Source of the DNA: Hymenobacter ruricola
GTDB taxonomy: Bacteria > Bacteroidota > Bacteroidia > Cytophagales > Hymenobacteraceae
Assembly (NCBI RefSeq): GCF_015694525.1
Contig: NZ_JADQDM010000007.1
Location: 186,001 to 250,000 of the forward strand
Length of the DNA stretch: 64,000 nt
Reading direction: 5' to 3'
Below are positions 8,292 to 17,563 of the stretch, one piece after another; the first letter of the stretch is position 1; each line of letters opens with the position of its first letter. The notes below the pieces were generated by a model, which saw nothing but the letters and a program-made list of their open reading frames with translations, was not told where the DNA came from and did no database searches. Made by a program: the position numbers and the translations under genes.

Positions 8292-9686
8292 TTACGCGGG
8301 TTCGGCCGTTTGCCGGCGGCTCAGTTCCTGCACGGCGGCGGCAAACTGCCGGCCCCGGTCCTCGTAATTTTTGAATAAATCGAAGCTGGCGCAGCAGGGC
8401 GAGAGCAGCACCACGTCGCCGGGGGCAGCCAGAGCGGCGGCGCGGGCCACGGCGTCGGCCATGCGTTGGGTTTCTTCCAGGTGCGGCACCACGTTGCCGA
8501 AGGCGGCGCGGAGCTTGCTATTGTCGACGCCCAGGCAAATGAGGGCTTTCACGCGGCTTTCGGCCAGGCCCAGCAGGCTGCTGTAGTCGTTGCCCTTGTC
8601 GGTGCCGCCCGCAATCCAGACGATGGGCTGGCGGATGCCGTCGAGGGCGTACCAGGCGGCTTCCACGTTGGTGGCCTTGCTGTCGTTGATGAAGCGCACG
8701 CCGTTGATTTCGCCCACCAGCTGCAGGCGGTGGTCGGCGTTCTGGAAGGTGGCCAGGGCGGCTTCAATCTGCTCCGGCTCCAGGCCGGCCACGCGGGCGG
8801 CGAGCACGGCGGCCAGGGTGTTCTGGCGGTTGTGCTGGCCGATGAGCGGCGAATGGGCGGTGCTGATTTCCACGCCGCTTTCCTCATCGAAGCCGGGCGC
8901 GAGGTTGGTACACAGCTGGTGCTCCGCGGTGTAGTAGCCGGCCAGGTGCACGTCGCGGCGGTGGTGCAGGCTGAAGGGCAGCTGGCGCGTTTCCAGAAAA
9001 GCCGACTGGAAGTATTGGCCGGTCACCTCGTCGTCGGCATTGTAGACGAAGGCGCCGCTGCTGTCCAGGTTGCGGGTGATGCGCAGCTTGGCCTGAGCGT
9101 AGCTTTCGAGCGAGTAGCCGTAGCGGTCGAGGTGGTCGGGGGTGATGTTGAGCAGCACGGCAATCCAGGGCTGGAAGTCGTGCGTGTCGTCGAGTTGAAA
9201 GCTGCTGAGCTCCACCACATAATAGTCGTGCGCGTCGGCAATCACCTGCTCGGCCAGGCTGAAACCCACGTTGCCGGCCAGGCTCACCTTCAGGCCGGCG
9301 CTTTTCAGCAGGTGGTAGGTGAGCAGCGTGGTGGTGGTTTTGCCGTTGGTGCCGGTGATGCAGATGGACTTGGACCGGGTGTAGCGGCCGGCAAACTCAA
9401 TTTCCGAAATGATGGGAATGTTCCGCTCCCGCAGGGCCTGAATAACCGGCGCTTTCTCCGGAATGCCAGGGCTTTTGATGACTTCCCCGGCCTGCAGAAT
9501 GCGCTCCAGCGTGTGCTGGTTTTCTTCAAATTCGATGCCGGCCGCCGTGAGTTTGGCTTTGTACTGCTCCTGAATCGGGCTGCGGTCGGACACGAACACG
9601 GCGTGGCCTTTCGCCTGTGCCAGCAGGGCCGCGCCCACGCCGCTTTCGGCGCCGCCTAGAATTACTATATTCTTCCGGTCTGTCAT
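8292..9686 (-). CDS. murD: UDP-N-acetylmuramoylalanine--D-glutamate ligase
   Basis: MurD adds D-Glu to UDP-MurNAc-L-Ala. The product (464 aa from the chosen start) has the N-terminal motif IVILGGAESGVGAALLA, the ATP loop ITGTNGKTTTTLL (about residue 110), LNITPDHLDRY and the FINDSKATNVEA motif (about 320). The frame is open to 9779, but that extension is the intergenic repeat, so the ATG at 9686 (MTDRKNIV) is chosen. This start codon is itself part of the outer GTCAT arm of the repeat at 9680-9775, which therefore reaches into the translation start. Confidence 0.95.
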   Translation of the reverse strand: MTDRKNIVILGGAESGVGAALLAQAKGHAVFVSDRSPIQEQYKAKLTAAGIEFEENQHTLERILQAGEVIKSPGIPEKAPVIQALRERNIPIISEIEFAGRYTRSKSICITGTNGKTTTTLLTYHLLKSAGLKVSLAGNVGFSLAEQVIADAHDYYVVELSSFQLDDTHDFQPWIAVLLNITPDHLDRYGYSLESYAQAKLRITRNLDSSGAFVYNADDEVTGQYFQSAFLETRQLPFSLHHRRDVHLAGYYTAEHQLCTNLAPGFDEESGVEISTAHSPLIGQHNRQNTLAAVLAARVAGLEPEQIEAALATFQNADHRLQLVGEINGVRFINDSKATNVEAAWYALDGIRQPIVWIAGGTDKGNDYSSLLGLAESRVKALICLGVDNSKLRAAFGNVVPHLEETQRMADAVARAAALAAPGDVVLLSPCCASFDLFKNYEDRGRQFAAAVQELSRRQTAEPA

Positions 9687-9775
9687 GCTGAGCATCGCGA
9701 AGCACCTTACCACGTTGATTATTATACTGAGTAGAGCGACCGTGATAAGGTCCTTCGCTCCGCTCAGGATGACAG
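9680..9775. repeat. Intergenic long palindromic repeat, copy 3 (mraY/murD)
   Basis: Arms CTGTCATGCTGAGC and CTCAGGATGACAG face each other across about 70 bp, with inner arms GCGAAGCACCTTACCACG and its imperfect complement. It is the same family as copies at 1988 and 5830. Its left edge overlaps the murD start codon. Confidence 0.8.
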
Positions 9776-9782
9776 CCATTTT

Positions 9783-11003
9783 TTACCGAAGCTTCAACGT
9801 AACCAAGGTAATGACGGCCAGCAGGATGCCCACAATCCAGAAGCGCGACACGATTTTGGACTCGTGGTAGCCCAGCTTCTGGTAGTGGTGGTGCAGCGGC
9901 GACATGCGCAGCAGGCGCCGGCCCTCGCCGTATTTCTTGCGGGTGTACTTAAAATAGCCCACCTGCACCATAACCGACAGATTTTCAATCAAAAACACAC
10001 CGCAGAGAATCGGAATCAGCAGCTCCTTGCGCACGATGAGCGCCAGCACGGCGATGATGCCGCCCAGCGCCAGCGAGCCCGTGTCGCCCATGAACACCTG
10101 CGCCGGGTAGCTGTTGTACCACAGAAACCCGATGCAGGCGCCCACGAATGCCGTGCAGAAAATGACCAGCTCACCGGAATCCGGAATAAACATGACGTCC
10201 AGGTAATCAGCCAGTAGCGCGTTGCCGCTCACGAAAGCGAAGATGGCCAGCGTGATGCCGATGATGGCCGAAGTGCCCGCCGCGAGCCCGTCGAGGCCGT
10301 CGGTGATGTTGGCGCCGTTGCTCACGGCCGTTATCAGGAAGATGACGATGGGGATGTAGAGCAGGCCGTAGAGGCCGTTGAACAGCGAGCCGGCGGTGGC
10401 GAATAAGTCGCCGTAATTCAGCTCATTGTTCTTCATAAACGGCACCGTGGTAATCATCAGGTGCACGTCTTTGAAGAACTTAGTGGCCTCGATGGCGGAA
10501 TACTGGCCGTTGGGCAGCAGGTACTCGCGCACCGTGATTTCGTTGCTGTAAAATAGCACCCAGCCCACCGTGATGCCCAGCCCCACTTGGCCCAGCACTT
10601 TAAACCGGCCGCTCAGCCCTTCCTTGTTCTTGCGAAAAACCTTGATGTAGTCGTCCAGAAAGCCAATCAAGCCGAGCCACACCGTGCTCAGAATCATGAG
10701 GATGATGTAGATGTTGCGCAGGCGGGCCAGCAAAATCACCGGCACCAGAATGGCCAGGATGATGATGAGGCCACCCATGGTGGGGGTGCCTTTCTTCTCG
10801 TTCTGGCCCTGCAGGCCCAGGTCGCGGATGCTCTCTCCCACCTGCTTTTTCTGGAGCAAGCGGATGAGGCGGTGCCCAAACGTCTGGGCAATGAGCAGGG
10901 AAATGACCACCGCCAGCCCGGCCCGGAACGTGGTGTACTGAAACACCCCGGTGCCGGGCAGGTGGAAATGGTCGTGCAGGTAACGGAAAAGGTAATAAAG
11001 CAT
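9783..11003 (-). CDS. mraY: Phospho-N-acetylmuramoyl-pentapeptide transferase
   Basis: MraY transfers the phospho-MurNAc-pentapeptide to undecaprenyl phosphate, giving lipid I in the inner membrane. The 406-aa product has about ten hydrophobic segments and the family motifs: [11 protein letters not shown] (about residue 73), [17 protein letters not shown] (the Mg-binding DD, about 115), [12 protein letters not shown] (about 234) and the HHHYQ region ([11 protein letters not shown], about 371) typical of MraY. It is longer than E. coli MraY (360 aa) because of an insertion around residues 155-200, common in Bacteroidota. Confidence 0.97.
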   Translation of the reverse strand: MLYYLFRYLHDHFHLPGTGVFQYTTFRAGLAVVISLLIAQTFGHRLIRLLQKKQVGESIRDLGLQGQNEKKGTPTMGGLIIILAILVPVILLARLRNIYIILMILSTVWLGLIGFLDDYIKVFRKNKEGLSGRFKVLGQVGLGITVGWVLFYSNEITVREYLLPNGQYSAIEATKFFKDVHLMITTVPFMKNNELNYGDLFATAGSLFNGLYGLLYIPIVIFLITAVSNGANITDGLDGLAAGTSAIIGITLAIFAFVSGNALLADYLDVMFIPDSGELVIFCTAFVGACIGFLWYNSYPAQVFMGDTGSLALGGIIAVLALIVRKELLIPILCGVFLIENLSVMVQVGYFKYTRKKYGEGRRLLRMSPLHHHYQKLGYHESKIVSRFWIVGILLAVITLVTLKLR

Positions 11004-11040
11004 TCGGGGAGTCTGGTAGGCGTTTAGTTGGCTGCGCCCC

Positions 11041-11135
11041 GTCTGTCATCCTGAGCGGAGCGAAGGACCTTATCACGTTAGAACATTTTTCGTTCATCGG
11101 TGATAAGGTCCTTCGCTTCGCTCAGGATGACAGAC
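11041..11135. repeat. Intergenic long palindromic repeat, copy 4 (murE/mraY)
   Basis: A near-perfect inverted repeat with arms about 40 nt long: it starts GTCTGTCATCCTGAGCGGAG and ends with the complement at 11135. The centre is short and AT-rich. It is among the most symmetrical copies in the window. Confidence 0.85.
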
Positions 11136-11157
11136 GGGTTACAGTGTACATAACGGA

Positions 11158-12630
11158 CTACTTATTCAATTGAGCAAAAATTTCGGTGAGCACCAGCTTG
11201 TCATCGAAAGGCGACTTGACGCCGCGAATTTCCTGATAATTCTCGTGGCCTTTGCCGGCCACCAGCACGATATCACGCGGGCCAGCCAGGCGCACGGCGG
11301 TTTCGATGGCGGCGCGGCGGTCGGCCACGGTCTGCACTTTGGCCGAGTCGGGCGCGGTGACGCCGGCCTGCATCTGGGCCAGAATCTCGTGAGGGTCCTC
11401 AAAGCGCGGGTTGTCGGAGGTGAGCACGACCTGGTTGGACAGCCGGGCCGCGAGGTTGGCCATGATGGGGCGCTTGGCCGCGTCGCGGTTGCCGCCGCAG
11501 CCCACCACAGTGATGATTTGCTGGCTGGGCTGGCGGATTTCGTGCAGGGTTTGCAGCACGTTTTCCAGCGCGTCGGGGGTGTGGGCGTAGTCGACAATGC
11601 CCGTGATGGCCTGCGTGGGCGACACCACCGGCTCGAAGCGGCCGGGCGCCGTGGTCAGGCCTGAGAGGATGGTGAGCACCTCGGTAGGGTCTTCGCCGAG
11701 CAGCACGCCGGCGCCGTACACGGCCAACAGGTTGTAGGCGTTGAACACGCCAATGAGGCGGAACAGGATTTCGCGGCCGTCGATTTCGAGGTGCAGGCCG
11801 TGCACTTCGTTGGCCACCAGCTTGGCTCGGAAGGTGGCGGCCCCGCGCAGGGAGTAGGTTTCGCGGCGGGCGGCGGTATTTTGCAGCATCACCGGGCCGC
11901 GCTTGTCGTCGGCGTTGGTGAGGGCGAAAGCGGTTTTGGGCAAGCCGTCGAAGAAGGCTTTTTTAGCCTTCAGGTAGTTGTCAAACGTGCCGTGGTAGTC
12001 GAGGTGGTCGTGGGTGAGGTTGGTGAACACGCCGCCCGCAAAGCGCAGGCCCGTGATGCGGTGCTGGGCCACGGCGTGGCTGCTCACCTCCATGCAGGCG
12101 TGGGTGCAGCCGGCGGCCACCATGCGGGCCAGCAGCGCGTTCAGCCGGATGGCATCGGGGGTGGTGTGAGTGCTGGGGATGACTTCCTCATCAATCTGGT
12201 TCTGCACCGTGCTCAGCAGGCCGGCGTGGTAGCCCAACTCGCGCAGCAGCTTGTGCAGCAGCGTGGCGCAGGTGGTTTTGCCGTTGGTGCCCGTCACGCC
12301 AATCAGTTGAAGTTGCCGCGACGGGTGCCCGTGAAACGCCGCCGCCATGTGGCCCAGGGCTTCGGCCGAGTCCTTTACCAGCACGTAGGCCGTGGCCGGG
12401 TTGAGCATGGCGGGCAACTCTTCGCAAACCACCGCGGCCAACCCCTTTCCCACCGCGCCCTCAATGAACTTGTGTCCATCGGTGGCGGTGCCACGCAGGG
12501 CGCAGAAGGCCACGCCCGGCCCGGCCTCCCGCGAGTCGAGGGTAAGGGCGGTGATGGGCACGTCGGTGGGGCCGTGCTGGGCGAGCACGGCTACATCGGT
12601 GAGCAGAGAGAAGAGCGGAAGGGAAATCAT
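11158..12630 (-). CDS. murE: UDP-N-acetylmuramoyl-L-alanyl-D-glutamate--diamino acid ligase
   Basis: MurE adds the third residue of the stem peptide (meso-diaminopimelate in most Gram-negatives). The 490-aa product has the ATP loop VTGTNGKTTCATLL (about residue 110), the carbamylated-lysine region and, near residue 403, SDNPRFEDPHEI. The DNPR motif is the diaminopimelate-selective form seen in E. coli MurE (lysine enzymes differ there), so the substrate is inferred to be meso-DAP. The order ftsI-murE-mraY is normal; no murF follows, as is common in this phylum. Confidence 0.96.
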   Translation of the reverse strand: MISLPLFSLLTDVAVLAQHGPTDVPITALTLDSREAGPGVAFCALRGTATDGHKFIEGAVGKGLAAVVCEELPAMLNPATAYVLVKDSAEALGHMAAAFHGHPSRQLQLIGVTGTNGKTTCATLLHKLLRELGYHAGLLSTVQNQIDEEVIPSTHTTPDAIRLNALLARMVAAGCTHACMEVSSHAVAQHRITGLRFAGGVFTNLTHDHLDYHGTFDNYLKAKKAFFDGLPKTAFALTNADDKRGPVMLQNTAARRETYSLRGAATFRAKLVANEVHGLHLEIDGREILFRLIGVFNAYNLLAVYGAGVLLGEDPTEVLTILSGLTTAPGRFEPVVSPTQAITGIVDYAHTPDALENVLQTLHEIRQPSQQIITVVGCGGNRDAAKRPIMANLAARLSNQVVLTSDNPRFEDPHEILAQMQAGVTAPDSAKVQTVADRRAAIETAVRLAGPRDIVLVAGKGHENYQEIRGVKSPFDDKLVLTEIFAQLNK

Positions 12631-12711
12631 GTTTTGAGTTACGAATTAGAAGTCACGAGTTAAGAGTTGGGGCTTCCGCTCACAGCTCCTGACGCACAAC
12701 TTTTAACTTCT

Positions 12712-15147
12712 TCAGGCGCGGCGAATGGCCGGCTTGGTGGACGCAGCTGGTTTTTTAGGGGTTTTGGTGGGGGCTTTGTCGGCGTTGGCTTTTGCAGCGG
12801 CTTTGCTGGCGGACTTTGCCGTTGGCTTGGCGGCCGCGGGCCTGGCCGTGGCCACCTTATTCTTTGGAGTCGCGGCCGGCGCTACTTTGGCTTTGGCCGA
12901 AGCGGCGAAGGGCTTGGCCGCAGCCTTGGCCTGCGGGTCCGTTTCGACGGGCACCAGCAGCTTGTTTTCGGCCAGCTCGGTGTGTTCCGGCTCGGGCAGG
13001 GCCTGCGGGGCGGCCAGGCGCGGGCCCGATTCGGCCAGCGTGAGCGTGACAATGTCGCCGCGCTTGATGGGCGTGCCCACGGCCAGCGACTGCTCGCGCA
13101 CGCGGCCCGTGCCCACCGCGCGCACGTACAAGCCCTTATTTTCGAGCAGGAACAGTGCGTCGCGCAGCGTGAGGCCGCGCACTTGCGGCACCCGCCCGGT
13201 GCGCACGGGGTTCACCACCAATGCCACGGTGCGGGCGTGGAAGGCCGTGTCGGAAGCGGCGCGCACCCATTCCTCGCCGCCGGTGGCCTGGGTGTTGCCG
13301 GCCAGGCCCAGCTTTTGGCACACCAGGGCCAGCTCGTCCTGCATGCCGGCGCGCACCAGCGGCACGTGGCTTTTGTTGAGCCGCGCTTTGGCCAGCAGCG
13401 GGCGCTGGCTGAGCAGGTCGCGGGCCATGCACTTGTCGGCCACTTCGCGAAAGACCGGGGCGGCCACGTCGGCGCCGTAGATGCGGCCGTTGCGGGGCGA
13501 GTCGACCACCACGATGCAGCTGTACTTGGGCTTGTCGGCCGGGAAATAGCCGCAGAAGCTAGTCGAATACGTCCTGGTGTACTGGCCGTTCTTGAACTTC
13601 CAGGCCGTGCCGGTTTTGCCGGCAATGCTGTAGTCTTTGGGCCGGATGCTGCGGGCCGTGCCTTCCAGCACCACGCCCTCCATCATGGCTTTCACCTTGG
13701 CCAGCGTGGCATCGGAGCAGATTTTGGGATTCAGCACCCGGGGCTCGTTGCGTTGCATCACCTGGTCGGCCACCTTGATTTCCTTCACAATCATGGGCTG
13801 CACTTTCACGCCGCCGTTGGCCACGGCGTTGTAAAAGGCCAGGGTTTGCAGCGGCGCCAGCTTCAGCTCGTAGCCGATGCTCATGGTGGTGAGCGAGGTG
13901 CGGCTCCAGCTGCGGTCGGTGGGGTCTTTCACGTAGGGCCGGGCCTCGCCGGCCATCTGGAAGCCCAGCGGCTTGTCCAGCCCAAACTTCTTCAGGTAAT
14001 TGGTGTATTCGGTGGGGTTGCCAGCGAAGTATTTGTCCACCAGCTTGGCCACGCCGATGTTGCTCGACTTCTCAAACACCTGCTGCACCGTGATGCGGCC
14101 GTAGCCGTGCGAGTCCGACTTCACGGCCCCGCCCACGTACATGCGGCCGTTGCCGGTGTCCACCATGTCGTCGAGGGTCACGTTGGGCCGGGCCTCAAAC
14201 AGGGCCATCATCGAGGCCAGCTTGAACGTGGAGCCCGGCTCGGTGCGGCCCTGGTCGGCAAAGGCGTAGTTGTAGTCTTCCTTATAGGTGTCGTCGGACG
14301 CCTTGCCCAGGTTGGCCACGGCCTTGATTTCGCCGGTGGCCACTTCCATCAGAATCACGCAGCCGTACTGAGCGTTGTTGTCGACCAGCGACTTGTAGAG
14401 GGCGTTTTCGGCCACGTCCTGCAGGTTGATGTCGAGCGTGGTTTGCACGTCGTAGCCCGGCTGGGGCTTGATTTCGGTGCCGTCGTACACCGGTTTCACG
14501 CCGCCCGGCACCCGCTCAAACAAAGCCTCGCCGGGCTTCCCGGCCAGGCTTTGCTCGTAGGTGTACTCCAGCCCCGCGCCGTGGCGCTCCTCGTTCACGA
14601 AGCCGATGGTGCGTTGCGCCAGGCCGCCAAAGGGCCGGAAGCGCTTGTCCACCTTCTCAAAAATGGCCCCGCCGCGGTTGCGCTTGGCCCGGAAAATGGG
14701 CCAGCTGGCCAGCGCCTTCTTCTCCTGAAAGTTGATTTGGCGCGAGTTGAGGCGGATGTAGCGGGCCTTGCCTTCGTGGGCATTTTTCAGGCGGCGCTTG
14801 TACTCCTGCACGCTGCGGTCGCCAAAAAAGTGCGACAGGTGCCACGCCAGCGAATCAATTCCGGCATTAAACAAGTCGTCGTCGACCACGCCCGGGTCCC
14901 ACGCCACCCGGTAAAACGGCAGCGACGTGGCCATAATACTCTTGCCATCGCCCGCATAAATGGTACCCCGGGTGGCCGGCACCGGCAGGTAGCTGATGCG
15001 CCGCTCCTGCTCCAGGGCCCGCCACTTGTTGCCTTCCTGAAACTGAATTTTGGTAGCCTTCCAAAAAATGGCGCACGAAAACACGGCGACGCCCAGAAAG
15101 GCCAGCCGCACGCGCGTGACGATGGATTTTTTAACGCTGCCTTTCAT
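12712..15147 (-). CDS. ftsI: Class B penicillin-binding protein (FtsI/Spo0VD type) with one PASTA domain and a long Ala/Lys tail
   Basis: This is the septal transpeptidase that cross-links new peptidoglycan with FtsW. The 811-aa product has a short cytoplasmic N-terminus, one membrane helix (about residues 12-30), a PBP dimerisation domain, then the transpeptidase with S306-x-x-K (PGSTFK), S361-x-N (KSSNIG) and K511-T-G (KTGTA). A PASTA domain covers about residues 665-725. From about residue 755 the tail is almost only Ala, Lys, Pro and Thr, unusual for the family and possibly a cell-wall-binding or disordered linker. Its start codon overlaps the stop of the ftsL-like gene by 4 bp, which suggests translational coupling. 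Confidence 0.94.
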   Translation of the reverse strand: MKGSVKKSIVTRVRLAFLGVAVFSCAIFWKATKIQFQEGNKWRALEQERRISYLPVPATRGTIYAGDGKSIMATSLPFYRVAWDPGVVDDDLFNAGIDSLAWHLSHFFGDRSVQEYKRRLKNAHEGKARYIRLNSRQINFQEKKALASWPIFRAKRNRGGAIFEKVDKRFRPFGGLAQRTIGFVNEERHGAGLEYTYEQSLAGKPGEALFERVPGGVKPVYDGTEIKPQPGYDVQTTLDINLQDVAENALYKSLVDNNAQYGCVILMEVATGEIKAVANLGKASDDTYKEDYNYAFADQGRTEPGSTFKLASMMALFEARPNVTLDDMVDTGNGRMYVGGAVKSDSHGYGRITVQQVFEKSSNIGVAKLVDKYFAGNPTEYTNYLKKFGLDKPLGFQMAGEARPYVKDPTDRSWSRTSLTTMSIGYELKLAPLQTLAFYNAVANGGVKVQPMIVKEIKVADQVMQRNEPRVLNPKICSDATLAKVKAMMEGVVLEGTARSIRPKDYSIAGKTGTAWKFKNGQYTRTYSTSFCGYFPADKPKYSCIVVVDSPRNGRIYGADVAAPVFREVADKCMARDLLSQRPLLAKARLNKSHVPLVRAGMQDELALVCQKLGLAGNTQATGGEEWVRAASDTAFHARTVALVVNPVRTGRVPQVRGLTLRDALFLLENKGLYVRAVGTGRVREQSLAVGTPIKRGDIVTLTLAESGPRLAAPQALPEPEHTELAENKLLVPVETDPQAKAAAKPFAASAKAKVAPAATPKNKVATARPAAAKPTAKSASKAAAKANADKAPTKTPKKPAASTKPAIRRA

Positions 15148-16046
15148 CGGGAATGGCTTCTAACGGTTTGTTTTCCTGCACCCTTGCTTTTGTGCGGACT
15201 TGTACCAGTTTGTGCCTTTGTCTTACGGTCGGGCTTATTGGTTGAGTGGCTGGCCTTGCGGCCTTTTGGTGCCTTGGCAGCCGTCGGTTTTGCGGGTCGC
15301 GGGGCAACGTGCGAAGCCGCGGGCGCAGCCGGCATCTCCGTGGCCATCGAGTCGCCGCTCAGCGGCTGCGGCGGCGCGATGATTTCCGGGCCCGAGTCCA
15401 CGTCGTCGCTGATGGTGCCCCGTTTGCGGCCCGCCAGCACGTCGGCCCGTTGGGCGGCCGCCGAGTCGCGGGCCGCCCGCGCCGCCAGGGTATCGGCGGT
15501 GAGCACGGGCATTAGCTCCAGTTCGGCCGCGTCGAGGTGGCCGCTGGGCACCGTAATGCGGAACGGCGGCGAAGAGCTTTCCACCAAGCCAAAAGCCGCC
15601 ACCTTCCGGGCCACTTCGCTTTGCTTGCTGGCCTCCATATAGTCCGATTTCAGCGTGGTGTAATCGGCCCGCAGGTCTTCGGTTTCCTGCTTGAGGCGCT
15701 GGATGTTGCGGTTCATGCGGTTGCCGTAGTGCGTATTGCCGATGTAAAGCAGCGTCAGCGCCATGATGAACAGCAGGTTGGGCAGGTAGCGCACCGGCAG
15801 CCCCTCCCGGAACAGCCCGTCCACGCTCGTCACCCGGTCGAGCAGCGAAAACAAGCTCCACGAGCTGCGCGGCCGGGCTTCGGGCGCGGGCTTGCGGGGG
15901 CGTTTCACGGGCTCGGGCTGGGGCTCGGGCACCGGCGGCAGCTCTTCCTCCACGGCAGCCGGAGCCACCGGCTCGGGCAGGGCCATTTCGCGCGGCACGT
16001 TGGCGCGGCGCGGGCTATCGGAGGGTTTTAGCGTGTTGGTAGCCAC
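15144..16046 (-). CDS. ftsL: FtsL-like divisome protein with extended termini
   Basis: A 300-aa protein in the ftsL position between rsmH and ftsI. It has a Pro-rich cytoplasmic N-terminus (about 75 residues), one membrane helix (about 86-103, YLPNLLFIMALTLLYIG), then a coiled coil (NRNIQRLKQETEDLRADYTT) and a short conserved end (ARKVAAFGLVESSSPPFRI), all typical of FtsL. It is more than twice the usual length because of the N-terminal extension and a basic Ala/Lys-rich C-terminal tail (from about residue 185), similar in composition to the tail of its neighbour FtsI. It would hold FtsI/FtsW in the FtsQLB-type complex. Confidence 0.82.
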   Translation of the reverse strand: MATNTLKPSDSPRRANVPREMALPEPVAPAAVEEELPPVPEPQPEPVKRPRKPAPEARPRSSWSLFSLLDRVTSVDGLFREGLPVRYLPNLLFIMALTLLYIGNTHYGNRMNRNIQRLKQETEDLRADYTTLKSDYMEASKQSEVARKVAAFGLVESSSPPFRITVPSGHLDAAELELMPVLTADTLAARAARDSAAAQRADVLAGRKRGTISDDVDSGPEIIAPPQPLSGDSMATEMPAAPAASHVAPRPAKPTAAKAPKGRKASHSTNKPDRKTKAQTGTSPHKSKGAGKQTVRSHSR

Positions 16047-16081
16047 TTTGACACTGCTTTATCGTTTTTACATTCCAATTT

Positions 16082-17005
16082 CTACATCCTCACGGCAACC
16101 CGCAATTTAGCACTTCTGGCGCGGCTGTTCAGGGCTACTTCGGCCGGGTCGGCTTCTTCCGGCTTCCGGTTGAGCGCCTCAAAAGGCTTAGTCTCATTGC
16201 CGAAGAAGTCTTTTTCCACGTTCCCGAAAAACTTGCCTTTGGCTATAAAATTCTTCACCAGCCGGTCTTCCAGCGAATGGTAGCTGAGCACAACCAGCCG
16301 CCCGCCCGGGCGCAGCACGTCGGCCGTTTGCAGCAGCATTTCCTGCAGGGCCTGCATCTCCTGGTTCACTTCGATGCGCAGGGCCTGAAAAACCTGGGCC
16401 AGGTACTTGTTCTCCTTGCCGCGCGGCGTGCAGGGCTGAATGGCCTGCTTCAGCTCCGCAATGGTTTCGAGCCGGCGGCCGCGCCGGGCCGCGCCCACGG
16501 TCTGGGCAAGGGTGCGGGCGTTGGTCACTTCGCCGTACATGCCGAAGATGCGGTGCAGGTCAGCCTCCTTGTAGTCGTTGAGAATGTCGGCGGCCGTCAG
16601 GGGACCGTCCGGGTCCATGCGCATGTCCAGCGGGCCATCGAAACGGGTAGAAAACCCCCGCTCCGGCGTGTCGAACTGGTGGGAGCTCACGCCCAGGTCG
16701 GCCAGCAGGCCATCTACCGGCAAAGCTTTATATGCTTCTAATTCAGCATATAACTGCCGGAAGTTGGCCTTTACAAATGTAAACTGGGGCCGCGCCAGCT
16801 TCCCGGCTTCGGCCTCGGCGTCGGCATCCTGGTCGAAGCTGTAGAGGTGGCCGGTGGTCAGCTTTTCGAGGATGCGCGCCGAGTGCCCTCCCCCACCGAA
16901 GGTCACGTCCACGTAGCGGCCAGCGGGCTGCAGGTCGAGCGCAGCCAGGCACTGGGCCAGCATCACCGGACGGTGGTAGGCGCTGTCGTTGGCATAGTCG
17001 CTCAT
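16082..17005 (-). CDS. rsmH: 16S rRNA (cytosine(1402)-N(4))-methyltransferase
   Basis: RsmH (MraW) N4-methylates C1402 in the decoding centre using SAM. The 307-aa product has YHRPVML (residues 10-16), the SAM loop VDVTFGGGGHSARILE (about 33-48), LLADLGVSSHQFDTPERGFS (about 100-120), and the C-terminal VVLSYHSLEDRLVKNF motif (about 238). Its ATG overlaps the mraZ stop by 4 bp, the standard arrangement for translational coupling at the head of the dcw cluster. Confidence 0.97.
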   Translation of the reverse strand: MSDYANDSAYHRPVMLAQCLAALDLQPAGRYVDVTFGGGGHSARILEKLTTGHLYSFDQDADAEAEAGKLARPQFTFVKANFRQLYAELEAYKALPVDGLLADLGVSSHQFDTPERGFSTRFDGPLDMRMDPDGPLTAADILNDYKEADLHRIFGMYGEVTNARTLAQTVGAARRGRRLETIAELKQAIQPCTPRGKENKYLAQVFQALRIEVNQEMQALQEMLLQTADVLRPGGRLVVLSYHSLEDRLVKNFIAKGKFFGNVEKDFFGNETKPFEALNRKPEEADPAEVALNSRARSAKLRVAVRM

Positions 17006-17481
17006 GCGGTGGGGCCGCCAAGCAGCGGCGTATCGACGGATAAAAACTTCTGGGCCAATTTGCTAAAGGTTTGCTGGTCCTTAATCAGGAACTCTTCGTA
17101 GCGAATGGGGTCCCAGATTTCGCACCGGTTGCCCAGGCCCACGATGATGGCTTCCTTCTCGATGCCGGCGTAGCGCAACATGCTGCGTGGCAGCATAAAA
17201 CGACCGATAGCGTCAAGCTCTACTTCGGTCATCCCGCGAAAGAAATTGCGCTGAAACTGCCGGTACTCCTCGTTGAACTCGTCCAGGGCCATCACCTTGT
17301 CGTGAATAACCCGCCATGCCGCCTGCGGATACAGCACAAGGCAAGGCTCAAAGCCGCGCACCAGCACCAGTTGGTTGCCCGACGGCTCGGGCAGGTTGCT
17401 CTTCACCTTGGCCGGCAACACGAGCCGCCCCTTGGGGTCGAGCTTGCATTCGTATTCGCCGGACAGCAGGTTCATAGGCAT
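17002..17481 (-). CDS. mraZ: Transcriptional regulator / division protein MraZ
   Basis: MraZ is a ring-forming AbrB-fold DNA-binding protein that controls its own dcw operon. The 159-aa product has the two tandem MraZ repeats: the first opens with SGEYECKLDPKGRLVLPAKV (about residues 6-25, with the DxKGR core) and the second with ELDAIGRFMLPRSMLRYAGI (about 93-112). It is the first gene of the dcw transcript. Its own candidate binding sites, GTGG boxes at a 10-bp pitch, lie just upstream of the promoter. Confidence 0.96.
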   Translation of the reverse strand: MPMNLLSGEYECKLDPKGRLVLPAKVKSNLPEPSGNQLVLVRGFEPCLVLYPQAAWRVIHDKVMALDEFNEEYRQFQRNFFRGMTEVELDAIGRFMLPRSMLRYAGIEKEAIIVGLGNRCEIWDPIRYEEFLIKDQQTFSKLAQKFLSVDTPLLGGPTA

Positions 17482-17509
17482 GGACGCCGGAAGAAAAAGG
17501 CGACATAGG

Positions 17510-17539
17510 CAAATGTACGGGAAGCAACTGAGAACTCAA
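17510..17539 (-). promoter_or_regulatory. Bacteroidota-type promoter of the dcw operon
   Basis: On the minus strand TTG (17539-17537) is followed after 19 nt by TACATTTG (17517-17510). This matches the phylum consensus TTTG-N19/21-TAnnTTTG. Transcription would begin about 20 nt before the mraZ ATG at 17481, giving a short leader. Confidence 0.7.
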
Positions 17540-17563
17540 CCACATTTTACCACTTTCTACCAC
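17540..17563 (-). promoter_or_regulatory. Three MraZ-type GTGG boxes upstream of mraZ
   Basis: On the minus strand GTGG occurs at 17563-17560, 17553-17550 and 17543-17540, exactly 10 bp apart (one helical turn). The middle box reads AAAGTGGTAA, matching the AAAGTG(G/T) box described for mollicute MraZ, and the pitch matches the TGGG repeats bound by E. coli MraZ. The last box abuts the TTG element of the promoter. Autoregulation by MraZ is inferred. Confidence 0.7.

Noticed and set aside
12667..15642. 991-codon plus-strand ORF
   Set aside because: It lies opposite ftsI and ftsL, which have full catalytic motifs. Its His/Gly/Val/Gln-rich sequence is typical of the antisense frame of GC-rich genes.
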